From a bacterium (GTDB taxonomy: Bacteria > Cyanobacteriota > Vampirovibrionia > Vampirovibrionales > Vampirovibrionaceae), in NCBI GenBank assembly GCA_030429585.1, contig JAUIEU010000001.1, forward strand, positions 289,982-353,981: 64,000 nt of DNA, written 5' to 3'. Of this stretch, positions 33,895 to 44,465 are shown piece after piece. A program made the position numbers and the translations under genes. Within the stretch, counting starts at the first letter, position 1; the number at the start of each line of letters is the position of its first letter. Below the pieces are notes generated by a model. It did not search any database, was not told where the DNA came from, and saw only the letters and a program-made list of their open reading frames with translations.

Positions 33895-34449
33895 TTACTT
33901 ATGATACGGCTGATTTCGCAAAATCTTGAATGCTCTGTACAGTTGCTCTAGTACAACAATGCGAACCAACGGGTGAGGTAGCGTTAATTTGGATAAACCC
34001 CACACCACATTGGCCTGTTGGCACACGGTGGGTGCCAATCCATGGGCACTGCCTACAATACATAGAATACCCCCAGTGGCCTGGTTTCGTTGTCCTCCCA
34101 TTGAACGATTTACAGGCTTTTGGGCGGATCCCCCACCGTTTGGCCTATGTTGCCCTGTTGCCACTAGCCATTGATTTAACTGCTGTGCTAACCCTACTGA
34201 ATCCCACTGCTTGCCGGTTTCGCTAAGGGCCACCACCCAATCGGCCCGGTTGATATAGGGTTGCAGGCGGTCGGCTTCCACGGCCATGGCTTTTTGGGGT
34301 GGAAAACTAGGGCTAAGTTTTTCGTCTGGTAGCTCTATTAAGGTGACGTTACAAAAGACCTGCAGGCGTTTTAAATAATCCGCCTCACCGGCTTCTAAGT
34401 ACTTAAAGCCTTGTTTCAATTTACCAAACACGGCAATGGTAATGGTCAT
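33895..34449 (-). CDS. rlmH: 23S rRNA (pseudouridine1915-N3)-methyltransferase RlmH
   Basis: SPOUT-fold methyltransferase that N3-methylates the pseudouridine at 1915 in helix 69 of 23S rRNA. 184 residues. The SAM-binding knot is CIVGSAHGLAP (residues 130-140), followed by LSKLTLPHPLVRIVVLEQLY and the C-terminal RNQPYHK, all RlmH features. It is about 28 residues longer than usual because of a Gly/Gln/Asn-rich insert at about residues 99-127. The usual Gly-Gly of the knot is Gly-Ser here. Confidence 0.93.
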   Translation of the reverse strand: MTITIAVFGKLKQGFKYLEAGEADYLKRLQVFCNVTLIELPDEKLSPSFPPQKAMAVEADRLQPYINRADWVVALSETGKQWDSVGLAQQLNQWLVATGQHRPNGGGSAQKPVNRSMGGQRNQATGGILCIVGSAHGLAPTVCQQANVVWGLSKLTLPHPLVRIVVLEQLYRAFKILRNQPYHK

Positions 34450-34503
34450 AAAATAGTCTCGGTAGGCCGGAGAAACGATGCTTAGCGGGTTTTTTTAGTA
34501 TCG

Positions 34504-34836
34504 TTAAGCTTTTTCGTCTAACTGCAGTTTTCGTTTAAGTTCGGCAATATCATTTTTAGTAAACTTACTCTTATCCTTTTTTATAATAACGCGAGTTTTC
34601 CGCTTATGGAGAATCACCGTTTCATATTTTTCAGAAGAAGACCTTTTACGCCAGTCACCAAAGACGTTCTGAACCATTTCTTCTTCTTTGTCGGTGTCAA
34701 AGCTGACGGTAATTGCAGCACCTTTATATTTTAAACCCTCGGTATACTCTAGTCCTTTTTTCTTAGATTCTTTTGTAAGGTGAACCTTAATGACACCAAA
34801 ACAGGGAGTATTAAAAGAAAATAGGCTAAAGCTCAC
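34504..34836 (-). CDS. Small basic protein of unknown function
   Basis: 110 residues, rich in Lys, Glu and Thr, with alternating beta-like segments (CFGVIKVHLTKESKKKG, GAAITVSFDTDKEEEM, YETVILHKRKTRVIIKKD) and a C-terminal helix (DIAELKRKLQLDEKA). Base composition is clearly more AT-rich than its neighbours, suggesting acquired or fast-evolving sequence. No family recognised. Its coding status rests on length and a sensible protein pattern. Confidence 0.5.
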   Translation of the reverse strand: MSFSLFSFNTPCFGVIKVHLTKESKKKGLEYTEGLKYKGAAITVSFDTDKEEEMVQNVFGDWRKRSSSEKYETVILHKRKTRVIIKKDKSKFTKNDIAELKRKLQLDEKA

Positions 34837-34916
34837 GGAAATATAACTTTTTAATTAGGGCTGCTTGATTAGCATTGCTGCTAACTACAAGTTTACTTAG
34901 TAAACACGCCTGAAAA

Positions 34917-35813
34917 TTAAAGTTGTTTGTTTGGCTTTGTGTTAGCCGTTGGCCAGCGGGGGTTCATGCCCCAGTGCAGTTTGTCTTTTAGCAGGCGGTA
35001 AAAGGTGGGCGCAGGCGGGTCAAACAGTACGAGTGGTACCCGCTGGGCGGCCTGGGTAATGGTGACAGTATCGTTTTGCGCCAGTGTGGTCCAATCCTGC
35101 CCGTCCACACTGCATACCAAATGGTTGGCATCGCCGCGGTGGGTGCCATTGGTAATGGTAATGGTTTCCGTGGCAGGTAGCACAATAGGCTTGGCCGCTA
35201 GGCTATGGGGGCAAATGGGGGTTAGCACCACGGCATCTACTTGTGGGGCCACCACGGGCCCGCCAGCACTAAGGGTATAGGCGGTACTGCCGGTGGGGGT
35301 GGCCACAATCAGCCCATCGGCATCGTAAGTGGCAATAGGGCAGCCCCCAACAGAAACATGCAGGGTACCCATTTGGTTAGGGTTTTGGTTTTTAATCACC
35401 AAATCATTCAGGGCCAGCTGAGGGTTGTTGGCTGGGCTGGTATGGGTGGCGCTTACCGCCAGCATTAGGCGACGCTCGGTTACAATATCGCCGGCTTTTA
35501 GCTGTTGGATATGTTGCCCTAGGGCGTCAATTTCCATGTGGGCTAAAAAGCCAAGCTTACCGGTGTTTAGCGCCACAATAGGGATGTCTTTTGTGGGTAA
35601 GCATTGGATGGTCCGCAGGACGGTGCCATCGCCCCCGAGGACTAACACCACGTCCACCGGAAAAGTTTCTGGTGGAAAAATAGGGCATTCTCGTTGGGTT
35701 ACCGCCGCCGTGGTTACCGTTAAGCCAGCGCCGGTTAGGTTGTTTAGCACTTTTGTTTTGGCAACGCCATCCGGGTCGGTGCTGGTATTGTGGATTAAGA
35801 GAACGTGTTTCAT
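34917..35813 (-). CDS. nadK: NAD kinase (NadK/PpnK)
   Basis: ATP-dependent phosphorylation of NAD to NADP. 298 residues. The catalytic GGDGT is in VVLVLGGDGTVLRTI near residue 58, followed by IPIVALNTGKLGFLA. The glycine-rich conserved region II is DADGLIVATPTGSTAYTLSAGGPVV near residue 165. The start is the ATG at 35813. Dispersed repeat copy B lies 54 bp upstream of its start. Confidence 0.95.
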   Translation of the reverse strand: MKHVLLIHNTSTDPDGVAKTKVLNNLTGAGLTVTTAAVTQRECPIFPPETFPVDVVLVLGGDGTVLRTIQCLPTKDIPIVALNTGKLGFLAHMEIDALGQHIQQLKAGDIVTERRLMLAVSATHTSPANNPQLALNDLVIKNQNPNQMGTLHVSVGGCPIATYDADGLIVATPTGSTAYTLSAGGPVVAPQVDAVVLTPICPHSLAAKPIVLPATETITITNGTHRGDANHLVCSVDGQDWTTLAQNDTVTITQAAQRVPLVLFDPPAPTFYRLLKDKLHWGMNPRWPTANTKPNKQL

Positions 35814-35867
35814 GCTTAATAGGATAGCGTAAAATAACCTTAACCATGGGTGTGCTTATTTTTATTT

Positions 35868-36080
35868 GAAGGGGACTAGTCCCCTTCACCCCAATTGAGG
35901 GCAGGGTGCCCTCAAACTCCCCCAAGGCAATGTTGTTGTAAGCAACGCGTTGCTGTGCGCCTTCCCACCGGCGGCTGCGCTTGCCAGTTTATCTGTTTCT
36001 CAGGCAATGCTCACTCGCCGAGTGGTTTGCTGGGGTGGTAATGCTAACGCATTATACACCCCGCACCAGCTTCAGCCGCT
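35868..36080 (+). repeat. Dispersed structured element, copy B (213 bp)
   Basis: Begins with palindrome GAAGGGGACTAGTCCCCTTC (35868-35887), then TTGAGGGC/GCCCTCAA (35895-35902/35908-35915). Both stems differ from copies A and C at two and three positions respectively, every change matched on the opposite arm. GCGGCT (35971-35976) pairs AGCCGC (36074-36079), and TAATGC/GCATTA form a hairpin inside a GGGGTG/CACCCC stem. It also has an extra GCAACGCGTTGC palindrome. The AGCCGCT end is 46 bp beyond the stop of the metalloprotease gene. Confidence 0.85.
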
Positions 36081-36126
36081 ACAAAACGTTTTATTAAAAT
36101 AAATAATGGCTGATGGATTTTAAGGG

Positions 36127-37800
36127 CTATTCGGCAATGCGGCGTTCAATTTGGGCCACATCCTGGCTGCCCCTGGCATCTGGGTTGCGCCGAATGTATT
36201 CGTTTAAGGCGATGGTGGCTTTCACGTCATCGTTCATACCCGCATATAACCAGGCTTTTTCTCGGTAGGCATCGGCCAGGGTAGGGTCGGTGGCAATGGC
36301 TTTATTCACTGCTTGGATAGCCTGGCGGGGGTTGTCCATTTCTTCCAAAGTATAGGCGCGGTATAGGTGGGCCGTGGCCTGGGTAGCGTCTAATTCGGTT
36401 ACCTTGGTAAAGGCGGTGTCTGCCTCGCGTAGGGTGTTTAGCACGGTAGGGCTAAGGTTGCCGTGGTTGGCTTGTTTTTGGGCTTTGGCCAGGCTAAGTA
36501 AGCTGCCCCCATAGTTTTGCCAGCGCAGCCAGTTGTTGGGGGATTGGTTTAGTTCTTTTTTAGCGTTGGCCACGGCGGTTTCTTTGGCGGCGAGGGCCTT
36601 GGTATTGCCTGCGCTGGGGGTGGCGTTGGTGCCATCGGTTGCGCTGGGTGGGCGAGAGGTAACCCCGGCCGGCTCGGCATACAGGCGACGAATGGTGCGC
36701 TTGTCTCGGCTGGATAATGTGCTGGCTTGGCTGGCCCCGTGCATAACATCGGCCGGTTGGCTGCTGTGGCCCATTAGGCCTAGGGCGTGGCCCGCCTCGT
36801 GGAGGGCAATACTAAATAGCTGATTATTGGTTAAGGGGGCGCCGGTATGAGGGTTGACCGTGCGCAGGGTAATGGTCATTTTGGTGAGTTGGCCATCGAT
36901 TATGCTGGGTTTGGTAATGCCGCCATGCTTGTCACTGCTGCTATTGTTGGATTCTAACCCATCGTTAAAGATGACGATAATATTGGCGGTTTTAGGGGTG
37001 TTGCTGGGCACCACCGTAATGCGGTTATCCAAGGCCTTGGCCCACACGCCAAAGGCGCGGTTTACTTCCGTGGCATAGGATTGCTTAAAGCGTTTGGCTT
37101 GCTGGCTGCCTTTGCCTACCGATAATGTGAGGGGCGAATCCGCTGGGTGCCAGCGCAAGCGTTGGCCAGCATGCATAACATCATCCAGGTAATCTTCGCC
37201 CTGGCTAAGGGGTAGGGTTAAGGCGTCGTTTCCAGTGCCGTGGGTGGGTAGGGCGTCGGCGTCGGTATCGTTTGGTGGTGTCGGGGCAATCGCTTTGTAG
37301 TGGGGTGCGGTTTTGCCAGTGGCTTGGTACCAGCCTTTGGGGTGGCGCAGGGCTAGGGCAGCCAAGCTGGCGGGCTGGGCCACAGAACTACCCACCGGGG
37401 CTAAGGTAATGGCTCGCCATAGCATGGCTTCGCCTTGTTGGTAGCGGTGTTGTTTCAGGTGGGTATGAGCCACCAAGTAACAGGCCATGGCCTGTTGAGT
37501 TTGTGTAATAGGCTTAGATAGTGTTTTTGATACACAAACTGGCGTTAAATAAGACAGTGAAAGCGGTTGCCAGCCATTTTGGTAAGCTTCTACCCCAAGG
37601 GTGAAAAAGTTGGGTTTGCCAGGCTTGGCGTGGCTTTGCTGGGGGCTAAATAACAGCAGGCTAGTTAGTGTAATAATGCCCAAAAGTAGATAGGAAAGGC
37701 GTCTTCGGCGGTAACATTTTGTAACGTTTCTCAGATTTGCGCTGTGACAAGCAACATTTTGGGTTGAGTTGTATTTAACTGGATAGAACGTTCTTTTCAT
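36127..37800 (-). CDS. Matrixin-like zinc metalloprotease with TPR C-terminus
   Basis: 557 residues. The basic N-terminus (YRRRRLSYLLLGIITLTSLLLF) is a signal peptide or anchor ending near AKPGK, so the protein is exported. The active site is HEAGHALGLMGHSSQ at residues 334-348: His334, Glu335, His338, Gly341 and His345, with DVM (residues 351-353) as the metzincin Met-turn. The third His is one residue later than in classical matrixins, a variant common in bacterial relatives. The C-terminal 150 residues are TPR-like (TAHLYRAYTLEEMDNPRQAI). The substrate is unknown. It faces away from the membrane protein at 38006. Confidence 0.88.
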   Translation of the reverse strand: MKRTFYPVKYNSTQNVACHSANLRNVTKCYRRRRLSYLLLGIITLTSLLLFSPQQSHAKPGKPNFFTLGVEAYQNGWQPLSLSYLTPVCVSKTLSKPITQTQQAMACYLVAHTHLKQHRYQQGEAMLWRAITLAPVGSSVAQPASLAALALRHPKGWYQATGKTAPHYKAIAPTPPNDTDADALPTHGTGNDALTLPLSQGEDYLDDVMHAGQRLRWHPADSPLTLSVGKGSQQAKRFKQSYATEVNRAFGVWAKALDNRITVVPSNTPKTANIIVIFNDGLESNNSSSDKHGGITKPSIIDGQLTKMTITLRTVNPHTGAPLTNNQLFSIALHEAGHALGLMGHSSQPADVMHGASQASTLSSRDKRTIRRLYAEPAGVTSRPPSATDGTNATPSAGNTKALAAKETAVANAKKELNQSPNNWLRWQNYGGSLLSLAKAQKQANHGNLSPTVLNTLREADTAFTKVTELDATQATAHLYRAYTLEEMDNPRQAIQAVNKAIATDPTLADAYREKAWLYAGMNDDVKATIALNEYIRRNPDARGSQDVAQIERRIAE

Positions 37801-37862
37801 CAGTAAGCCCCCTGTTGCCTGCGTTTGGCAAGCCCTAGCCTTTGTAATCCACGGTAACTAAC

Positions 37863-37889
37863 CGGTAGCGCGATTATCGCACTGTACCG
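37863..37889. promoter_or_regulatory. Inverted repeat in a divergent intergenic region
   Basis: CGGTA (37863-37867) pairs with TACCG (37885-37889) around an inner near-palindrome GCGATTATCGC. It lies 63 bp before the metalloprotease start, in the 205-bp region separating it from the divergent membrane protein gene, so it could be an operator or a leader hairpin. Confidence 0.3.
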
Positions 37890-38005
37890 TTAGACAATAC
37901 CATGATTACACCAATTGGGTGCTAAGCATCGGTGGTAAGGCTACCACGTGATGATATTAGGTTGGGACTGTTCACACCGCCGTTTACCTTACTAATAGCG
38001 TAGCC

Positions 38006-39196
38006 ATGGCTACGTATGGAAACATCATGCCCCGCATTGGTACCGCCAAATACCTAACCACAGCATTGCCCAGCAATGTTGTTCGGCGGCTTGGCAACAT
38101 GATGGACGGCATTGAAAAGGCGGGTGTGTACGGCATTATGGGGAAAGAAGTGGTGGGGATTAATGCCCCTAAAATGCTTCGTATCCGCAATGGAAACGAG
38201 TTTGTGGATAGCGCTGTAAGCGAGCTAGGGAATACGGCGGGTTACTTTGGTATAGGTGCCTTGCTTACCTTGGGTATGGGTAAACTCTTCCCTAAAATGG
38301 CAGGCAAGGAGATGTACAACATTGGGCAATCGATATTGTTGTGCTGTGTGCCTGGCAGCGTGTTGTATGCCATGCCATTTATCCGTAATTATGTTTCGGC
38401 TAAGCGTACGGGTACCACTGGGTTTACGGAGCTGGTTGGGCACACGTCGTTTGTAAAACAATCTAAGGCGGATTACGACAAGGATGTGCGGTATTTTAAA
38501 AATACGGCGCTTAGTGTGCTTGGGGTGGGCGCCGCCTTGGGCTTTGGCGGATTGGCTTACTGCAAGCGCTTGGCAAATAAAGGCGTGGTAAAAGCCCATA
38601 ATGCCTTTACTAAATTTTGGCGTAATACCTTTATGTTTAAGGGCGGTAAATTTAAAAACATGGGGGATAACGTTGGCCTGTGGTTCTGGGGCCTGCCTGC
38701 GTATGCGGGGTGGATCCACGCCAGCCGACAAAAAGAAGAACGCAATGAGCAAGTGGTAAAAATGCTTAACTTTTTTGCCATGTTTTACTTTTTGCCAAAA
38801 GCGGTACAGGCGTGGTTAAAAAGCCCTAAAAATTACGATAAGCACTTTATAAAACACCTAAAAAACAATAAGGTGGATTTTAACGATAAAAAAGCCGTCA
38901 TCGCCTTAATGGATAAGCTTAAGTACAGCAAGGTGAAGCAGGCTAAATTTTTAAAAACACGGGGTGTCCATAAAGCTATTGCGTATTTGGCTTCTGTGGG
39001 TGGGTTGTTTGTTAGCAACTGGATAGCCAATAGCGTGGCCATTGATATTACGGCCGGTATTGCCCGGCGCCAGCAAAAAAAATACGGCAAACTATTTGTC
39101 GATAAATTTAATAACCGCCCTAATGGGTGGCAATCGCCTACTTTTCCGGCTTTTTCGGCCCAGGTTAATGGGGCAACATTGCCAACAACGCAATAG
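38006..39196 (+). CDS. Unknown multi-helix membrane protein, paralogue-like to the 26724-28484 protein
   Basis: 396 residues, Lys-rich and basic, with hydrophobic stretches GYFGIGALLTLGMGKLFP, SILLCCVPGSVLYAMPFI, ALSVLGVGAALGFGGLAYC, GLWFWGLPAYAGWIHASR, KMLNFFAMFYFLPKAV and AYLASVGGLFVSNWIANSV. The central GLPAYAGWIHASRxxEERNE segment matches GIGYLDASRDSLEVKE in the larger protein, and the segment order is alike. Unknown function. The ATG has no clear Shine-Dalgarno sequence. A membrane-anchored thioredoxin gene follows after 52 bp. Confidence 0.7.
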   Translation: MATYGNIMPRIGTAKYLTTALPSNVVRRLGNMMDGIEKAGVYGIMGKEVVGINAPKMLRIRNGNEFVDSAVSELGNTAGYFGIGALLTLGMGKLFPKMAGKEMYNIGQSILLCCVPGSVLYAMPFIRNYVSAKRTGTTGFTELVGHTSFVKQSKADYDKDVRYFKNTALSVLGVGAALGFGGLAYCKRLANKGVVKAHNAFTKFWRNTFMFKGGKFKNMGDNVGLWFWGLPAYAGWIHASRQKEERNEQVVKMLNFFAMFYFLPKAVQAWLKSPKNYDKHFIKHLKNNKVDFNDKKAVIALMDKLKYSKVKQAKFLKTRGVHKAIAYLASVGGLFVSNWIANSVAIDITAGIARRQQKKYGKLFVDKFNNRPNGWQSPTFPAFSAQVNGATLPTTQ

Positions 39197-39210
39197 CGGT
39201 GGGCTTGGGC

Positions 39211-39216
39211 TATAAT
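39211..39216 (+). promoter_or_regulatory. -10 box upstream of the thioredoxin gene
   Basis: Perfect TATAAT within GGGCTATAATGGCCC, 32 bp before the ATG at 39249. No -35 box is evident. A similar GGCATAATGGGCCC context lies before wecB at about 45605. Confidence 0.35.
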
Positions 39217-39248
39217 GGCCCGGTTGTTTGTAGAAAGTGCAATGGGCT

Positions 39249-39707
39249 ATGTTTCGGCGTTCTGTAGTGTTGGTGTTGGGTGTGGTGGCCTTGGTGTTGG
39301 CCAGTAGTTTTGTTAGCCGCATGATGTTGAGTGGTAATTTACCCAGCGCCTACGATACCGGCCTAACGGTGGATACCGCCTTTAAAACCAGCGAAAAACC
39401 GTTGTTGATTGAGTTTTATACCGATGAGTGCACCAGCTGCCAAATGGTAACCCCCTTGGTGCACCGTACCCATAAAAATAACTTTAACGAGCAGCTCACC
39501 ATGGTGATGGTGGATGTGGCTAACCCGAATAACGCGCCTTTTATGCAGCTGTTTGGTATCCAATCGGTGCCAGCATTGTTTGTGTTTGACCATAAGCATA
39601 TGAAGAAAGAAGCCATTGAGTTTAGTGCTTTCCAAACCCCAAACACCATTGCCCACGCTGTGCGCGAGGCTTTAGCCAGGATTCGGGTGCGGGTAAAACA
39701 ATCTTAG
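39249..39707 (+). CDS. Membrane-anchored thioredoxin-like protein
   Basis: About 152 residues: one N-terminal anchor helix (VVLVLGVVALVLASSFV) and a thioredoxin domain with active site Cys61-Thr-Ser-Cys64 in FYTDECTSCQMVTPLV and the cis-Pro segment GIQSVPALFVFD. Layout resembles the cyanobacterial TxlA/HCF164 type, which carries reducing power across a membrane. A GTG at 39237 would add four residues. An excellent TATAAT (39211-39216) lies upstream. Dispersed repeat copy C follows its stop. Confidence 0.85.
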   Translation: MFRRSVVLVLGVVALVLASSFVSRMMLSGNLPSAYDTGLTVDTAFKTSEKPLLIEFYTDECTSCQMVTPLVHRTHKNNFNEQLTMVMVDVANPNNAPFMQLFGIQSVPALFVFDHKHMKKEAIEFSAFQTPNTIAHAVREALARIRVRVKQS

Positions 39708-39770
39708 GGTTATTCGGTAATTAAACTTACTGCCGATCTTTGCTATGTGTATTGGACAATTTAAGCTAGT

Positions 39771-39983
39771 AGCGGCTGAAGCCGGTGCGGGGTGTAACAT
39801 ACGAAGTATGACACCCCAGCAGGCCAATCAGCGGGTGAGCATTGCCCGTGACACCACTGAGCTGGCAAGCGCAGCCGCTGTTGGGCAGGCGCACAGCAAG
39901 CGAGCCAAATAACCCATCCACCCTTGGTGAGGGTTTGGGAACACCCCTGTTCCCAATGGGGGCGACGGGGGCTAGCCCCCGTC
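39771..39983 (-). repeat. Dispersed structured element, copy C (213 bp)
   Basis: Inverted relative to copies A and B. Its terminal palindrome GACGGGGGCTAGCCCCCGTC is at 39964-39983, followed on the plus strand by AAAACAAAAAA. AGCGGCT (39771-39777) pairs with its partner in the middle. The GGGGTGT/ACACCC stem holds a perfect ATAC-ttc-GTAT hairpin. It begins 63 bp after the thioredoxin stop codon, in the same relative orientation as copies A and B to their upstream genes. Confidence 0.85.
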
Positions 39984-40099
39984 AAAACAAAAAATACCGC
40001 CATAAATAAACTAACTGCTGATTAATCTTAAAAATTGTTTTGTGTCGCCCTACCCTGAATAGCCGACGTTGTTACAGCGGTGTGGGCTCGTTACCGATG
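39984..40099. other. Intergenic stretch with no gene seen
   Basis: Between repeat copy C and the exonuclease promoter. Its start is the conserved A-rich flank of the repeat. Nothing else is recognisable. Confidence 0.4.
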
Positions 40100-40129
40100 T
40101 TGAGGGTATATCGGGGTTTTTGCTATAAT
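40100..40129 (+). promoter_or_regulatory. Probable promoter of the exonuclease-glgB genes
   Basis: TTGAGG (40100-40105) and a perfect TATAAT (40124-40129) are 18 bases apart. The transcript would have a leader of about 90 bases before the ATG at 40228. Confidence 0.55.
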
Positions 40130-40227
40130 ACGGCCCTGATCAATGATTTTTATTCACACTGTTTTTAAAGCGACTTTTTCGCCTCACGAACGGTCCTACC
40201 TTTTCGTCCAAAAGTGAGCCACCCCTT

Positions 40228-41349
40228 ATGACCCCTGACCTTACTGCCTCTGCTAACGAGGCGGCTGCCCCTGCTGAACCTAGCACCGAACCGGTTATTA
40301 TCCCTAAGCCAGAGCCTGTATTTGCCACCCACGCCGAGTGGATGAATGATATGAGCCAGCCCTTAATGGTAATTGATACGGAAACCACTGGGCTAGACCA
40401 TAAAACAGAGCAACTGATTGAAATTGCCGCCGCCCGCATGGAAAACGGCGAGGTGGTGGATACCTTTAGTATGCTGGTAAAGCCTACGGTACCCATCCGT
40501 GGCAGTAGCTATAAAATCCATGGCATTAGCGAAGAAATGCTGGAAAACGAGCCCGGCATTGAAGACGTGCTACCCAAATTTTTAGAATTTATGGGCGATA
40601 CGCCTTTTGTGGCCCACAATGCCATATTTGATTACAGCTTTATTAGCCAGGCCCACAAACAGCTGTACGGTAAGCGCTGGAAGGTAACGAAGATTGATTC
40701 GCTGGATATGTACCGCAGCGTCTTTCCAGAAGAGCATAGCCATGGGTTAAGCTCTATGTTGGCCCGTTTTGGCTTTGAAAGTTTTGTAAGCCACCGTGCC
40801 TTGGATGATGCCTTAAACTTAGCCAAGGCGTTTCCTCGATTAGCCGAATTGTACCGCCAAAAACATGGCTGGCAGTTTAGCCAGTTTGATAATATCCCCT
40901 ATTTGTTAGAACGCTACCACCGTTTGCAAAAAGCCATTGGGGGCATGCAATCGGAAATGAACGACTTGCGCGATGTGTTTAAGTTGTATTTTTTAAACGG
41001 CGGGCAAAAAATCCAGTGCACCAATGGCGAGGTATTGGCCGCCCATCGGCGCCGGTATTACGAATACAACGACGCCCGCGTGTGGGAGATTCTCCATGCC
41101 ACGGGGTTGGTGGAAAAAGCCACCAAAATTAACACCCGCGCTTTGGATAGAATTATTAATAACCCAAGTATTGATGACGATATTCGTGATCAGATTTTGG
41201 ATGCCCGTACGGAAGTAAACAGCAGCTTGCACGTTCAGTTTATTAAGCCCTCGCCTCCTAAAGAACCCAAAGCGTCGGAGCCAGAACCCACGGACGCGGC
41301 GCTTGAGGCCACCGCCCCCCCTGCCAGTAAGGGTGAGGAAGAGGCGTAA
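40228..41349 (+). CDS. DnaQ-like 3'-5' exonuclease
   Basis: 373 residues. A DEDDh exonuclease domain of about 170 residues follows an acidic, Pro-rich 45-residue N-terminus: MVIDTETTGLDH (Asp and Glu of motif I), VAHNAIFDYSFI (motif II Asp) and VSHRALDDALNLA (motif III His and Asp). A C-terminal region of about 190 residues carries LNGGQKIQCTNGEVLAAHRR and a Pro/Glu/Ala tail. Such proteins act as proofreading-like or RNA/DNA trimming exonucleases. A good promoter lies upstream, and glgB follows within 7 bp. Confidence 0.88.
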   Translation: MTPDLTASANEAAAPAEPSTEPVIIPKPEPVFATHAEWMNDMSQPLMVIDTETTGLDHKTEQLIEIAAARMENGEVVDTFSMLVKPTVPIRGSSYKIHGISEEMLENEPGIEDVLPKFLEFMGDTPFVAHNAIFDYSFISQAHKQLYGKRWKVTKIDSLDMYRSVFPEEHSHGLSSMLARFGFESFVSHRALDDALNLAKAFPRLAELYRQKHGWQFSQFDNIPYLLERYHRLQKAIGGMQSEMNDLRDVFKLYFLNGGQKIQCTNGEVLAAHRRRYYEYNDARVWEILHATGLVEKATKINTRALDRIINNPSIDDDIRDQILDARTEVNSSLHVQFIKPSPPKEPKASEPEPTDAALEATAPPASKGEEEA

Positions 41350-41355
41350 ACGGTG

Positions 41356-43330
<1,975 letters not shown>

Positions 43331-43344
<14 letters not shown>

Positions 43345-43750
43345 TGGGTTCTTTTGTTTTTGGGCATGTTGTATAAGGCCTTACTTTTTTTTGCCCTGCT
43401 TGTGTAACGCTAACAACACCCATTTGGCAAGGGTCATCATCTGGAGCAGGAAACTCGGTCTCGTATGACTGTAGCCAAATATTAGGCTTTCCTTGGTTGT
43501 CAAAGTGCCTGAATTTAATATGCTGGCGGGCCCCTTCTTTATAAAAGAAGTTATCTACTTCTAAGAGACTACCATCAGCCAACTCAAATTTACCGCTGTT
43601 GTTTTTGCCAGAAATTTTATTTTTAATACCACCACATTTTTTAATCAGATTGTTTAATGTTTTTTGGACTATTTCGTTATCTTTGTGGTTTCCGATAATT
43701 CCATAGCCGGGCATATGGGTTTGAAGCTGTTGAAATGGATTAATCGCCAA
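43331..43750 (-). CDS. Unknown protein, second of a tandem pair
   Basis: 139 residues, no recognised family. It starts MAINPFQQLQTHMPGYGIIG, which parallels the first 20 residues of the protein encoded just upstream (MGLNPLQQIQQFAPSYTVIN), and both then have a helix and an Ile-Lys-rich segment with GGIKNKI or GGIKKVT, and an ELADGSLLEVDNFF-type strand. Overlaps that gene by 11 bp, so coupled translation is likely. Base composition is more AT-rich than neighbouring genes. It overlaps glgB at the 3' end. Confidence 0.65.
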
Positions 43751-44252
43751 TGATAAATTCCTTTAAAAAGTCAGTAATATAGGGTAAGCGGGCTATGGGC
43801 TCGATACAGATATCTTTTGTTGTAGGAGATTTTCTGCCTTTTTTTACATAAATTAAGCATTCCTTATCAGGAGACTCGGTTAAATCACCATCCGAAATTT
43901 CTCCATTTGCCCATTTGCCTGCCGATTCATTAGAGTATGCTTTTTCAATAGTTCGCTCATGTTTATCCCAATGGGTATAATGAAGACCTGGTGTATAGCC
44001 AGGGCTTTGGGCACGATGCGTTCGGCTATTAGAAATAGTTAATAACTGCCCATTATTTAACGTTAAATTGAGCTCGTTGAAGTAGGTTGTACCGTCGCTT
44101 TCACGTGCCGAATTCTTGGTTACTTTTTTAATACCGCCGGCGGCTTCGATAATGTTTTCTATTTTATTTTCTACCGTTTTCCAGTCAGCGCGGTTAATAA
44201 CGGTATAGCTAGGTGCAAATTGTTGGATTTGTTGAAGTGGGTTAAGCCCCAT
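43740..44252 (-). CDS. Unknown protein, first of a tandem pair
   Basis: 170 residues, no recognised family. The N-terminal NPLQQIQ motif and following IEAAGGIKKVT, then NLTLNNGQLLTISNSRTH, correspond segment by segment to the downstream gene product. Duplicated small soluble proteins with polar, charged sequence; neither has a signal peptide or membrane helix. The ATG has a GGGGG about 11 bases upstream. AT-rich relative to neighbours, possibly acquired. Confidence 0.65.
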   Translation of the reverse strand: MGLNPLQQIQQFAPSYTVINRADWKTVENKIENIIEAAGGIKKVTKNSARESDGTTYFNELNLTLNNGQLLTISNSRTHRAQSPGYTPGLHYTHWDKHERTIEKAYSNESAGKWANGEISDGDLTESPDKECLIYVKKGRKSPTTKDICIEPIARLPYITDFLKEFIIGD

Positions 44253-44465
44253 AAAACAATGACCCCCTTTTGTAAATATATATCCATATAAAAACTATTA
44301 TTTTGTAGCTGATGACGTGGTGTAACAACTTTGCAATATTTGCCGTGTTACCCCTCACAAAAACCACCCCAAAACCACTTTATACGGTTAAGAGAGAAAG
44401 TATGCCCAGGTTAGGTTCCGGGTATGCGAAGAGAGATGTACGGCATTTAGGGAGATATCGCCAGC

